From positions 1 through 36,921 of the forward strand of contig PLZS01000049.1 of assembly GCA_003153555.1 (NCBI GenBank): a stretch of DNA of 36,921 nt. The letters are read 5' to 3'. The notes below the pieces were generated by a model. It did not search any database. It was not told where the DNA came from and saw only the letters and a program-made list of their open reading frames with translations. Shown one piece after another: positions 15,333-23,297 of the stretch (position 1 is its first letter; each line of letters opens with the position of its first letter). Source of the DNA: Candidatus Melainabacteria bacterium (GTDB taxonomy: Bacteria > Cyanobacteriota > Vampirovibrionia > Obscuribacterales > Obscuribacteraceae). Position numbers and translations under genes: made by a program.

Positions 15333-15749
15333 ATGCATCGTCCAGTGCTTATTTTGGTTGCGATTCTAACACTAGGAGCAAGTATGTCTGCAAACGCCGC
15401 TGGTAGCAACGAAGAACTCGCACAACAAGCTGCGCAGCGTTGGCTGGCGCTTATCGACTCAGGCGATTACGGTCAAAGTTGGGATACTGCCGCTACCTTA
15501 TTCAAAAATGCGCTTACTAAGAAAGCATGGGGAAAATCAATTCTATCCGCCCGTGCGCCTTTCGGTAAGGTTGAATCGAGGCAGTTGAAATCCGCCACGT
15601 ATGCAAAACAACTTCCCGGCGCTCCTGATGGCGAGTATGTGGTCATTCAATACAACACTAGCTTCGAGAAAAAGAAATCCTCGGTCGAAACGATCACTCC
15701 CATGATGGATGGAGGAAGTTGGAAAGTATCCGGTTATTACATTAAGTAG
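15333..15749 (+). CDS. Secreted DUF4019-domain protein
   Basis: A 138-residue protein with a signal peptide (MHRPVLILVAILTLGASM, cleavage likely after ANA, about residue 23). The mature part matches DUF4019: QQAAQRWLALIDSGDYGQSWD near its start, FGKVESRQLKSATYAK in the middle, then DGEYVVIQYNTSFEKKKSSVE and a GSWKVSGYYIK end. These proteins resemble NTF2-like small periplasmic domains; no function is known. The start at ATG 15333 is supported by GAGG about 8 nt upstream and the signal peptide; the frame is open back to 15213 but that part is not credible. It ends 26 bp before the HAD-like gene on the same strand. Confidence 0.8.
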   Translation: MHRPVLILVAILTLGASMSANAAGSNEELAQQAAQRWLALIDSGDYGQSWDTAATLFKNALTKKAWGKSILSARAPFGKVESRQLKSATYAKQLPGAPDGEYVVIQYNTSFEKKKSSVETITPMMDGGSWKVSGYYIK

Positions 15750-15775
15750 CGACGCTTAGCGTTATAAAGCTTTCA

Positions 15776-16633
15776 ATGCCTAATACTGCCGTTATGTGGA
15801 TAAGGGATGGCGTGCTCGTCGATCGCATGCACATCAATCCAGTTGCGTTCGCTTACGCCATGTGGATTTTCTGCAATCCAGCTGAGCGACGAAGAACAAC
15901 ACTGGAAAATCTGATCAGCTTTGGTTTTGCAAAGTCAGGATTTTCTTGCGCAGAAAAAATGAGGATGTACAATTCGGAGTGTGAAAACATTCTGTCGCAG
16001 GTGGATGCGGCGGCGGATTTTTACAACGCCCTGGTTTCAAAGGCAGCAAGTGATGCGCGCTATTTTGATGGTGCACCTGAGTTGCTCCGTGACTTGGATA
16101 GTGGTGGCATCAAAAACTTCATAACGTCGGCAGTCGAACAGAACATCTTAGACGAGTGGCTTTTGGGTCAGCAAGGTCGTGAGATTGCTGATTACTTGTA
16201 TGAAGTCCTTGGCAGAAGGGAAAATTTTTCAAAAGGTCGGGACCATTTTGAACACGTTTCCAGGTTGGGCAATAAGACAATCTACTATGTGGCTGATGCG
16301 ATATCTGAAATACAAACCGGATCAAGATATTCGCAAGATTACAACATCGTTCCTGTTGGCTTTGGAAACGTAATTTCGGTAGAGCGTGTGTTGGAGGCGG
16401 TCGAATACGTCAAGCAGTCATTGCGCGCTTGCGCTCCGAATCCACTTCTGTTATCGAATCAAGTGCAGAGCGCACAACTAGATCCTACTAAAATCATAGT
16501 CCCCGATCAAAAAGCAGTTCAGTTGAGTTTAACCCAAGCGGGAGCTCAGCAAGTAGTAGAAGGCACAGGGGCTAGCCTCATGCAGAATTTAAGACACTAT
16601 TTCGAAGGACAATCCCTGCTTCAGCCGAGTTAA
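15776..16633 (+). CDS. HAD-like protein lacking the nucleophile Asp
   Basis: A 285-residue protein with the layout of a haloacid dehalogenase-like phosphatase of the beta-phosphoglucomutase type. Motif I reads VMWIRDGVLVD: the second acid (Asp11) and the GVLVD end are kept, but the nucleophile position is Ile9 instead of Asp. Motif II is present as NFITSAVEQ (Thr117/Ser118), motif III as FSKGRDH (Lys153) and motif IV as YVADAISEI (Asp174). Without the nucleophile normal phosphate transfer should be impossible, so it is probably a non-catalytic or re-purposed member. About 75 residues at the C-terminus are an extra region of unknown role. A sequence error is unlikely because the frame is open throughout. 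Confidence 0.7.
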   Translation: MPNTAVMWIRDGVLVDRMHINPVAFAYAMWIFCNPAERRRTTLENLISFGFAKSGFSCAEKMRMYNSECENILSQVDAAADFYNALVSKAASDARYFDGAPELLRDLDSGGIKNFITSAVEQNILDEWLLGQQGREIADYLYEVLGRRENFSKGRDHFEHVSRLGNKTIYYVADAISEIQTGSRYSQDYNIVPVGFGNVISVERVLEAVEYVKQSLRACAPNPLLLSNQVQSAQLDPTKIIVPDQKAVQLSLTQAGAQQVVEGTGASLMQNLRHYFEGQSLLQPS

Positions 16634-16710
16634 CGACCATGGCACATGGTTCCTTACTGTTTGCTCCCTTGTAGTTCCCACTTTCTTATAAAATCCCGAT
16701 GCGTGTTATG

Positions 16711-16740
16711 TGCCGGCAAAGGTGTCGGCGCTCCCAGGGA
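16711..16740. repeat. Palindromic repeat, GCGCTCCC type
   Basis: TGCCGGCAAAGGTGTCGGCG followed by CTCCCAGGGA: imperfect GCCG/CGGC arms ending in the GCGCTCCC mark shared with the copy at 23305. It lies in the 214-bp gap between the HAD-like gene and the TPR gene; nothing else clear is seen in that gap. Confidence 0.6.
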
Positions 16741-16847
16741 CGTCTAAAGCAACGGTAAGAGATTAAATTGGGTCGGACGGCGCTACTTCTTTGAGACATT
16801 GCCTCTATGTCGTGGAAAAGTGTAATGAACCTAGAGAGAGAAAAAAA

Positions 16848-17747
16848 ATGGCTAACAAAATGGAATTCAAGCAAGATCTAAGTCGTACAGTAAATTTGAA
16901 CTATTTGGCGCAGCTGCATTGCTCTCAGAACGAATTTGAGCAAGCTGAAAAAATGTACAAAGAAGTGCTTGATATACAATCCAGCGGCACGAATGAGAAT
17001 GATCCTGAACTGATCATGCCGTTGCATAGACTGGGCTTGGTCTGCCGGATACTTGAAAAATTTACCGAGGCTGAAGGGTATTATCGGCGCGCATATCTGC
17101 TATCCATGCAGAATTACAAATTCAATGATGTGCGCATCGCCACCAGAGCAAATTTTCTAGCTGGTTTATACAACGCAATGGAACAGTATGATTTATCCGA
17201 AATTATGTTGCGTCAGTCGCAAGTTCTCTACGAAAAAACATTCGGAAGAGACAGTCAACAAGTTGAATTCGCATTGATGGCATTGGCGCTCGTAGTTCGC
17301 TTGCAAGGCGATGAAGAGCGCGCTGAGGCACTCTACAAAGAGTCTATTCAAGTTGGTGTCCGCAAAAAAGTATCAGATACGACGAAAGCGTCTCAAGAAC
17401 TGGCATCGTTGGCGCAGACATTTTACGGCTTGAATCAATATGCAGAAGCGGAAGCATTGTTTCGCTACGCGCTGATCATCGGGGAAGAAAACTTCTGGCC
17501 CGAACATCCTTTTGTTATTGAAGCATTCCAAAAGGTTGGAGAATGGCATTTAGCACAAGGCTCCCCAACTGGCGCTGTCGATTTCTTGGAGCAGGCTGCA
17601 GTACGATCAGAACGGTTGCATGGAGCGGACAGCCCTAAACTTGTTTACGTGTATGAAAAATATCTAGAAGCACTGGAGAAAAACAATAATCCAAAAGCTG
17701 AAGAGATAAGAGTGAAGCTAATCAACGTGCGTCCAGTCGCCAAGTAA
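16848..17747 (+). CDS. TPR-repeat protein
   Basis: A 299-residue protein built of about five to six tetratricopeptide repeats of the kinesin-light-chain style, for example LNYLAQLHCSQNEFEQAEKMY, LHRLGLVCRILEKFTEAEGYY and LASLAQTFYGLNQYAEAEALF. Such domains are protein-binding scaffolds. There is no signal peptide or membrane segment, so it is probably cytosolic. The start is taken at ATG 16848 after an AGAGAG purine stretch; the frame is open upstream to 16791. It appears to stand alone: the next gene starts 149 bp later with its own possible promoter. Partner and role are unknown. Confidence 0.85.
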   Translation: MANKMEFKQDLSRTVNLNYLAQLHCSQNEFEQAEKMYKEVLDIQSSGTNENDPELIMPLHRLGLVCRILEKFTEAEGYYRRAYLLSMQNYKFNDVRIATRANFLAGLYNAMEQYDLSEIMLRQSQVLYEKTFGRDSQQVEFALMALALVVRLQGDEERAEALYKESIQVGVRKKVSDTTKASQELASLAQTFYGLNQYAEAEALFRYALIIGEENFWPEHPFVIEAFQKVGEWHLAQGSPTGAVDFLEQAAVRSERLHGADSPKLVYVYEKYLEALEKNNNPKAEEIRVKLINVRPVAK

Positions 17748-17841
17748 TCAGCGCTTCGGCAAGCTCATTTATTCCAACGCTTGTCGCACTTCACAAGGCT
17801 GCTTGCTTTCAAATGAAATGGTTCTTAATCTTGACCCGTGA

Positions 17842-17870
17842 TTGACAGTAACCTCCAGAGCATAAGTATT
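17842..17870 (+). promoter_or_regulatory. Possible promoter of the RlpA-like gene
   Basis: A perfect TTGACA box with AGTATT 17 bp later, about 25 bp before the start codon. The -10 match is weak. Confidence 0.3.
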
Positions 17871-17896
17871 GAGTGTACTAGTTCGGCGGATTTACT

Positions 17897-18544
17897 ATGA
17901 AACCTACAAATTCCCACTCAAGGTGGGAGCGTCTCATTGCGACTGGAACGTGCCTGTTTTTGCCACTGGCCATGCTTCCAACGGATATTGAATTTAATAC
18001 TGTTGCTTCCTGGTATGGACCAGGATTCGATGGAAAAAAGACAGCATCAGGCGAGGTGTACGACCAAAACAAAATGACTGCGGCTAACAAAGAATTACCA
18101 TTTGGCACAAAATTAGCGGTCAAGAATTTGAGGAATGGGCGTTCTTGCGTCGTTGTAATCAATGATCGCGGTCCCTATGTGCGCGGTCGCGGTATAGACT
18201 TATCACGCGAAGCGGCCCGGCGCATCGGCATGGACGGAACGGCTCCTGTCTATTGCTGCAGTGTAACCCCAACCAAGCCAGCACTAATCAAACCTAACGG
18301 CAACAGTACCATCCAGTCCGTGGATATCGCTTCATTAGCACCAGGAGTGGAGCAAACGCTCGGCTCAGATGACTCACCAGTAAATGTCATGGCGCCATCA
18401 AGAGCGGTGGCGCACCATCGGGCAATCTTACGCACCACAAAACGCGCTCATACATTCCAATATGTTGCATATCTCGGGGCAAAACGAGTTCAATTTGATG
18501 GAACCCACTCTACGAGCAGGTTTGTTCGAAACTATCGAGCCTAA
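17897..18544 (+). CDS. rlpA: RlpA-like septal ring lytic transglycosylase family protein
   Basis: A 215-residue exported protein with an RlpA double-psi beta-barrel. After a short N-terminal hydrophobic stretch (LIATGTCLFLPLAML) come NTVASWYGPGFDGKKTASGE, FGTKLAVKNLRNGRSCVVVI, then NDRGPYVRGRGIDLSREAARR. This is the complete family signature. RlpA proteins act at the cell wall, cleaving glycan strands or binding septal peptidoglycan; activity varies, so the enzymatic role is inferred. There is no SPOR domain; the last 90 residues are low in recognisable structure. A GGCGGA ribosome site precedes the ATG. Its stop overlaps the stop of the convergent HEAT-like gene (shared CTAA). Confidence 0.88.
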   Translation: MKPTNSHSRWERLIATGTCLFLPLAMLPTDIEFNTVASWYGPGFDGKKTASGEVYDQNKMTAANKELPFGTKLAVKNLRNGRSCVVVINDRGPYVRGRGIDLSREAARRIGMDGTAPVYCCSVTPTKPALIKPNGNSTIQSVDIASLAPGVEQTLGSDDSPVNVMAPSRAVAHHRAILRTTKRAHTFQYVAYLGAKRVQFDGTHSTSRFVRNYRA

Positions 18545-21500
18545 CAGTTTTGCCAGCGCTCGACTATCCTGATTCTTGCTTCAATACTTTCCAACGCCGC
18601 TTGTGTTTGACTTGTATTATCGACAACGCTGTGGGAGAGAATAGCGCTTGCGAGTTTGCCACGTTTGCCACCGTGGCGGATACTGATTAGGAAAGTTCCG
18701 AGTGTTTTATCCGGTTTGAAGGAATGGTCTATTTGAAGTTCCACTAGCAATTCCAAAAATAGAAGTTGCTGGAGGGATATGGTGTCCGGATGGTTCAACA
18801 CGAAGCTGATAGTCTGCCACACGAAATGTGCGTGCAGTGAGGACACACGAGCGACTTCGCGTAAGGCATGAACCAGGCGTCTTGGTGTCAGCACTTTGGT
18901 CGGAAGAAGTTGAGTTATAGCCTCACCAAAAGTAGTGGCATCAATCCGACATTCTCTTACTGCCGCGATTAAGGCATCAACCGCAAAGAGCCTTAAATCG
19001 TCGCTGGCGGATGACATTGCAAAACACAACGCATAACGGCCATTTCCGTTCAGCGACACATCAGGATCGAACAATAATTCCAAGTTTGCTTGAAAATAGT
19101 TGGTGGTGCTCTTGTTGCTTCCTAACAGCCTCTTGGCGTAAAGCGCCAGCAAAGACTCGCGATTGTGCAGCCAAATATAAGACTCACTTTTAGAGAAGCA
19201 CGACCTAACGCTATCGTGCAGAAGAACAGTAGGGAATAGAAAGTATTTTTTGCGCTTTTCTTGGCGTTCAGTAATGTGCTCGAGGGAATTGCTTCTCATA
19301 GATTCGCGTCTTTCATATTCGGGAAAGGATGGATCATCAGTCATTACAGGCAGAAAGTCGGGAAGGTCCAAACTCAATGAGAAGTACCGATCACTATTGA
19401 AATAGGCAATCTCTTTGGCATCAAATTTGTACTTAGGTGACGTGGCGCCGTCGGGGCCACAGTTGGGCAGTATCTTTTTTAATTCGTCACTGGTGCCCCA
19501 GGGTTCTCTTGCGCGAAACGCCGCTACCCAATATGCAGGAGTGATAATTTCTTCTTGCTCTCCACCCAATGCGTAACGAACTGCTGTTCCGACTTCGCCT
19601 TTGATAGCACTGGCCGCGCGAAGAGCGCTTGATCGTCCCTCAGTGGTAATTCTCAGAAGTGCTTGAATGACATCAACTTCGTCAGGAATCAATTCCATTT
19701 GCGAGTAATCCATAATTCTCTCAACAAGGATTTCTGGATCGATCCAGCCACCATTGTATGTCGGCAGGGCCAACAACCCAGCTGACTGATTGGCTATGAC
19801 TCGTCGCTGCACGGCGTGGCACCGCTGACTAAAAAAGGAACATGACTCGTAAAAGTATTTCTTTATGTCGACGTCAACACGATGGATCCAAGCAGCCATT
19901 AGTCGATGAAAAGACTCGCTGTCATGATATAAAGCGCTTTCGCAATTCCTCGACTTTGCTTTCTCCCACAAAACCTGCGCTTTTTCTTTCGAGTCGCTCG
20001 GAAAGACGCACATACGTGAGATGCCATCAAGTGCAGTCTCAAGTTCCATCGGACCACTCGTGCCGCTTGCAATTTTCAAAAGCGTGTAAATCAAGTTGTC
20101 CAAATCAGAGATCGGCTTCACTGCTGTGTGATTAGTCAGGCTCGGAAACTTCGATGAGTCAAATATTAGTGGAGCATCAAGTACAGCACCACTTTCGTAT
20201 GACTGAACCGCCTCTTCGAGTCTGACAATTGAAAGGAGAGCAGGATTGAGTTTGAGCGCTCGCTCGTTTAATAGGGCGAGTCGTTTGGAAGAGGCTGCTT
20301 TGGTAGTATCGCTGGCAGTGACCACGAAATTCTCTTCATTTGTGATTACACCGGTGGTGACATTGGAAAATTCTTTGAAGACGGCAACTGCCCCTAACTT
20401 AGTACCGACTTTGGAATTGTCGTTAGGAGCGTCCAAAGCCACTTGGAACTTTGAGAGCAACTTAACTGCTGTCGTTTTCTCTAGCCCCGTCAGCATTTCC
20501 GTTCGCAGAACAAAGTCCTTTCGCAGAGTGGCATCTTCCAATGTCTTGCTACGATCCAACAGATCTAGTGCCTGGCGCTGAACATTCTTATTCGTGTGAC
20601 CAAGAGCCGAAAGAATCGCCGGTCCACAAACATTCCTCATCTCTGGATAGTGCATGACTAATCGCTCTAGCAATGTCAGAGCTGTTTCGGCTGCCACCTT
20701 ATCCTTGTTCAAAAAAGTTAGCGTAATAATGTGACAAATATCTGAGCAATTTAGAAATTTCGTATGCATTTTCAATAACGTGTCTAATGCATAAATTGCA
20801 ACGTCCTTATGAATCACTCCGATCAGAGCTACATAGCTATTTGAATAATTCGTGAAGCTGTCTTGGGTCAATGCTTGATTCAGATTAACTGCGAAGAACG
20901 CGCTCGATACAGGTTGATATAGCGATTTCTTATACGCTTTCTCGCCTGCAATAAGAAGCGCGGCGAAAGAGTACTCAATGAGTTTTTCGCGATCAATTAC
21001 GCTATCTGCTGCAAGTCGTACTAACAGATTTCTCCAAAGATCTGAACTTTGCCGTGCAATATTTTGTTCATTTGGGTGATAAAAAGGGGATTCGAATATT
21101 TCCAATTTGCCCACGTTGGGCCCGTCTATTGAGCTCAACGTCGACTCTGAATGGGTTCCACGGAATGCGCGCATCATCGACGCTACGTAAGCTTCGTGCG
21201 ATACCAATTCTGGTTCAGACAACTTTCGCGTGACGTTGCTGTCATTTAACATGTCCCAAATTGCGCCCTGAAGTATTGGATCTTTCCGAATCAATTCTTC
21301 GATTACTTGTGGCGAAATTAGCAAACTATTGTGCAGCCCTAACCAATAATTAGACGTGCGTTCAATTTTTACTCCTGCTTGTTCAAGTCTGTAGAGTGTT
21401 ACCCAATGAGTGTTCGGCGCCGCTCGTAAGACAAAGTTGCACCAAGTAGCCAGCCAGGTGGGTTTTCGCGTCAGCATTATTCGTGCCGCTTCTTCAGGGT

Positions 21501-21768
21501 CCGGGAGTGCGTGTTCGCCTAGTTTTTTCAACTCAGCCAATGTGCACGTCGAAAGGACTGCGACCTTCGCCTTTTGCAAAGATAATTCGGTGACCGATCC
21601 TGCGTTTCTGGATCGAAGTTCCCACACCCGAAGGTTCAATTCCGTCAATAGCTCTATAGCATGCGGCGCAAATAACTTTCTCTGATGCTCAGTCATCTTC
21701 TCGAAAAACTTCTCGCATTTATCTGAGTCGGCATTACGAATAATTTGGTCGATAACTGCTATATCCAA
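18541..21768 (-). CDS. Large HEAT-like repeat protein, DUF6493-like, partner of SWIM protein
   Basis: A 1075-residue protein, mostly helical. Several stretches look like HEAT/ARM repeats, for example PAILSALGHTNKNVQRQALDLL and the region ending ALREVARVSSLHAHFVWQTI. No signal peptide, membrane segment, nucleotide-binding motif or enzyme signature was found. Size, repeat character and pairing with a SWIM zinc-finger gene suggest the DUF6493 group, known to me from similar two-gene arrangements; this assignment is from memory and moderately sure, and a DUF4132-like protein is an alternative. The start is TTG at 21768, one nucleotide after the stop of the SWIM gene (TGAATTG), so translation is coupled. 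No in-frame ATG occurs for another 24 codons. Confidence 0.65.
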   Translation of the reverse strand: MDIAVIDQIIRNADSDKCEKFFEKMTEHQRKLFAPHAIELLTELNLRVWELRSRNAGSVTELSLQKAKVAVLSTCTLAELKKLGEHALPDPEEAARIMLTRKPTWLATWCNFVLRAAPNTHWVTLYRLEQAGVKIERTSNYWLGLHNSLLISPQVIEELIRKDPILQGAIWDMLNDSNVTRKLSEPELVSHEAYVASMMRAFRGTHSESTLSSIDGPNVGKLEIFESPFYHPNEQNIARQSSDLWRNLLVRLAADSVIDREKLIEYSFAALLIAGEKAYKKSLYQPVSSAFFAVNLNQALTQDSFTNYSNSYVALIGVIHKDVAIYALDTLLKMHTKFLNCSDICHIITLTFLNKDKVAAETALTLLERLVMHYPEMRNVCGPAILSALGHTNKNVQRQALDLLDRSKTLEDATLRKDFVLRTEMLTGLEKTTAVKLLSKFQVALDAPNDNSKVGTKLGAVAVFKEFSNVTTGVITNEENFVVTASDTTKAASSKRLALLNERALKLNPALLSIVRLEEAVQSYESGAVLDAPLIFDSSKFPSLTNHTAVKPISDLDNLIYTLLKIASGTSGPMELETALDGISRMCVFPSDSKEKAQVLWEKAKSRNCESALYHDSESFHRLMAAWIHRVDVDIKKYFYESCSFFSQRCHAVQRRVIANQSAGLLALPTYNGGWIDPEILVERIMDYSQMELIPDEVDVIQALLRITTEGRSSALRAASAIKGEVGTAVRYALGGEQEEIITPAYWVAAFRAREPWGTSDELKKILPNCGPDGATSPKYKFDAKEIAYFNSDRYFSLSLDLPDFLPVMTDDPSFPEYERRESMRSNSLEHITERQEKRKKYFLFPTVLLHDSVRSCFSKSESYIWLHNRESLLALYAKRLLGSNKSTTNYFQANLELLFDPDVSLNGNGRYALCFAMSSASDDLRLFAVDALIAAVRECRIDATTFGEAITQLLPTKVLTPRRLVHALREVARVSSLHAHFVWQTISFVLNHPDTISLQQLLFLELLVELQIDHSFKPDKTLGTFLISIRHGGKRGKLASAILSHSVVDNTSQTQAALESIEARIRIVERWQNC

Positions 21769-21769
21769 T

Positions 21770-23140
21770 TCAATTTAATTCCATTGCGTCAACTGCCAAG
21801 TCTGCCGCCAATACATGACTGCATGGTCCTCTCTCTCCCTGGTGCTTGGTAAACCAGTCACAAGTGCACTTGCTACCATCCGCAGACACTTTAACAAAGT
21901 GTTGAACTGTTGTGCCTTTCACATAGGCTTCGTAGTCGTCGTCATTCAATTTCACTAGACGAACATCATGATGGTCAAATAATTGTCTTGCTTTTTTCAT
22001 TCTTGGTTGCAGTTTTTCAATAAGAGCTAGATCAAAAGGCAACTCTCGATGAAAGAACTTACCTGATGCCAAATCATAACCTGCCAAACCGCGCGTACCG
22101 AGCACTTGAAGCGCTCCAAAGACCTTCTCTTTTTCGATGCCCAAAGCGGAACTTAATTCATCAGTATCCACGTCTCTCTGCCAAACGAGCGCGCTCCGTA
22201 CTCGATCAATCGCGTCTGATGAAGCTTCACTGCTCAATCCTGATAAGGCTTGTCCCTCTCCAGAAAAACCTCGAGCAGCGTTCGGGCTCAACACAAAGAA
22301 AAAGCTTCCTTCCGCAAACTTCAGTTCGAATGCACTAACAGCGTTATCACCACCATAAATTCGCACTGAGTCTGCATAACGAAGTATAGGTTCAAGTATC
22401 TTCAGACGACTAATTGCACCCACCGCAACTGATCCTGGAGCGTCACGTTGGCTGAGGCGAACGGCCTTATCTGTTGGCACAAGATAAGTAATTGTGCCGG
22501 CTTGCAAAATGTTTTGCTGCGGCAATTTGCGTAATATTTTTGAAAACTCCCACTGAGGCAGCTCAATTACTTTCTTTAACATAGACTGATATACCTGAAC
22601 TTCAACAAAACTCTTGAGCCAGCGAACCGGGAGCTTTACCTTGCGCTCGACTGATGTGTGACCAGCGCGTTCTAACTCGACGCTATCGGCGCCCACCCGC
22701 AAAGCTACCTCATCTGAGGTCATAACACTTCCAAGTGCAGCTCTTATTGCCGGATTGAAGTCAACATTGGTTGTGCCCTTCCCGATCCAATCACCAGCGA
22801 AAGCATTGTCATGCAAATCAAGGCGTCCGTAAACGCCACAGCACACAGAGAACACTTCAAATCGCAACTGATTTCCGTCACTAGTTACAACCGGATCTGC
22901 TGCCGCTTTCATTCGCTCACGCAACTCACCTGGCGAAAAGAATCGTGTGCGAGAAATTGTGGAAAGGGCTAACAAAAAATCTGCGGATTGTTTGGGGCTG
23001 CTAAATCGTCCTGTAAAAAAGAATGGATTCTTTTCCGCTCCACCGCTTGTCGCCAAGCTGAGTTTTCGTTGAGATGTAGAACTGGGCGACATCTCCGATG
23101 CGAAAGCGTAGTTATAGTCTAAGTCTATGGTTGCAGCCAA
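21770..23140 (-). CDS. SWIM zinc-finger protein
   Basis: A 456-residue protein with a C-terminal SWIM zinc finger: Cys425 and Cys427 (CTCDW), then Cys440 and His442 (GPCSH), the CxCxnCxH pattern. SWIM domains bind DNA or proteins. The first 350 residues form an uncharacterised region with many strands; ALVWQRDVDTDELSSALGIE followed by EKVFGALQVLGTRGLAGYDL looks like a winged-helix segment (about residues 315-360). No nuclease or ATPase motif was found. It is the first gene of a two-gene unit with the 1075-residue HEAT-like protein, separated by one nucleotide. Such SWIM-containing operons have been discussed in bacterial conflict systems, but no AAA+ or VWA partner is present here. Confidence 0.82.
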   Translation of the reverse strand: MAATIDLDYNYAFASEMSPSSTSQRKLSLATSGGAEKNPFFFTGRFSSPKQSADFLLALSTISRTRFFSPGELRERMKAAADPVVTSDGNQLRFEVFSVCCGVYGRLDLHDNAFAGDWIGKGTTNVDFNPAIRAALGSVMTSDEVALRVGADSVELERAGHTSVERKVKLPVRWLKSFVEVQVYQSMLKKVIELPQWEFSKILRKLPQQNILQAGTITYLVPTDKAVRLSQRDAPGSVAVGAISRLKILEPILRYADSVRIYGGDNAVSAFELKFAEGSFFFVLSPNAARGFSGEGQALSGLSSEASSDAIDRVRSALVWQRDVDTDELSSALGIEKEKVFGALQVLGTRGLAGYDLASGKFFHRELPFDLALIEKLQPRMKKARQLFDHHDVRLVKLNDDDYEAYVKGTTVQHFVKVSADGSKCTCDWFTKHQGERGPCSHVLAADLAVDAMELN

Positions 23141-23297
23141 TGGCTTCTACCTCGGATGCACCAGTTCACTTGGGCGCTTTAGATGCTGAGTGACCTGAGT
23201 ATCTCATGTTCGAACTTCCTTATGTCTGCACAACAAGAGATAGCCCGCATAGTGTTGTTACTTCGTTGTCGGTCTTGAAATCGACGCTCCCAGGGCG

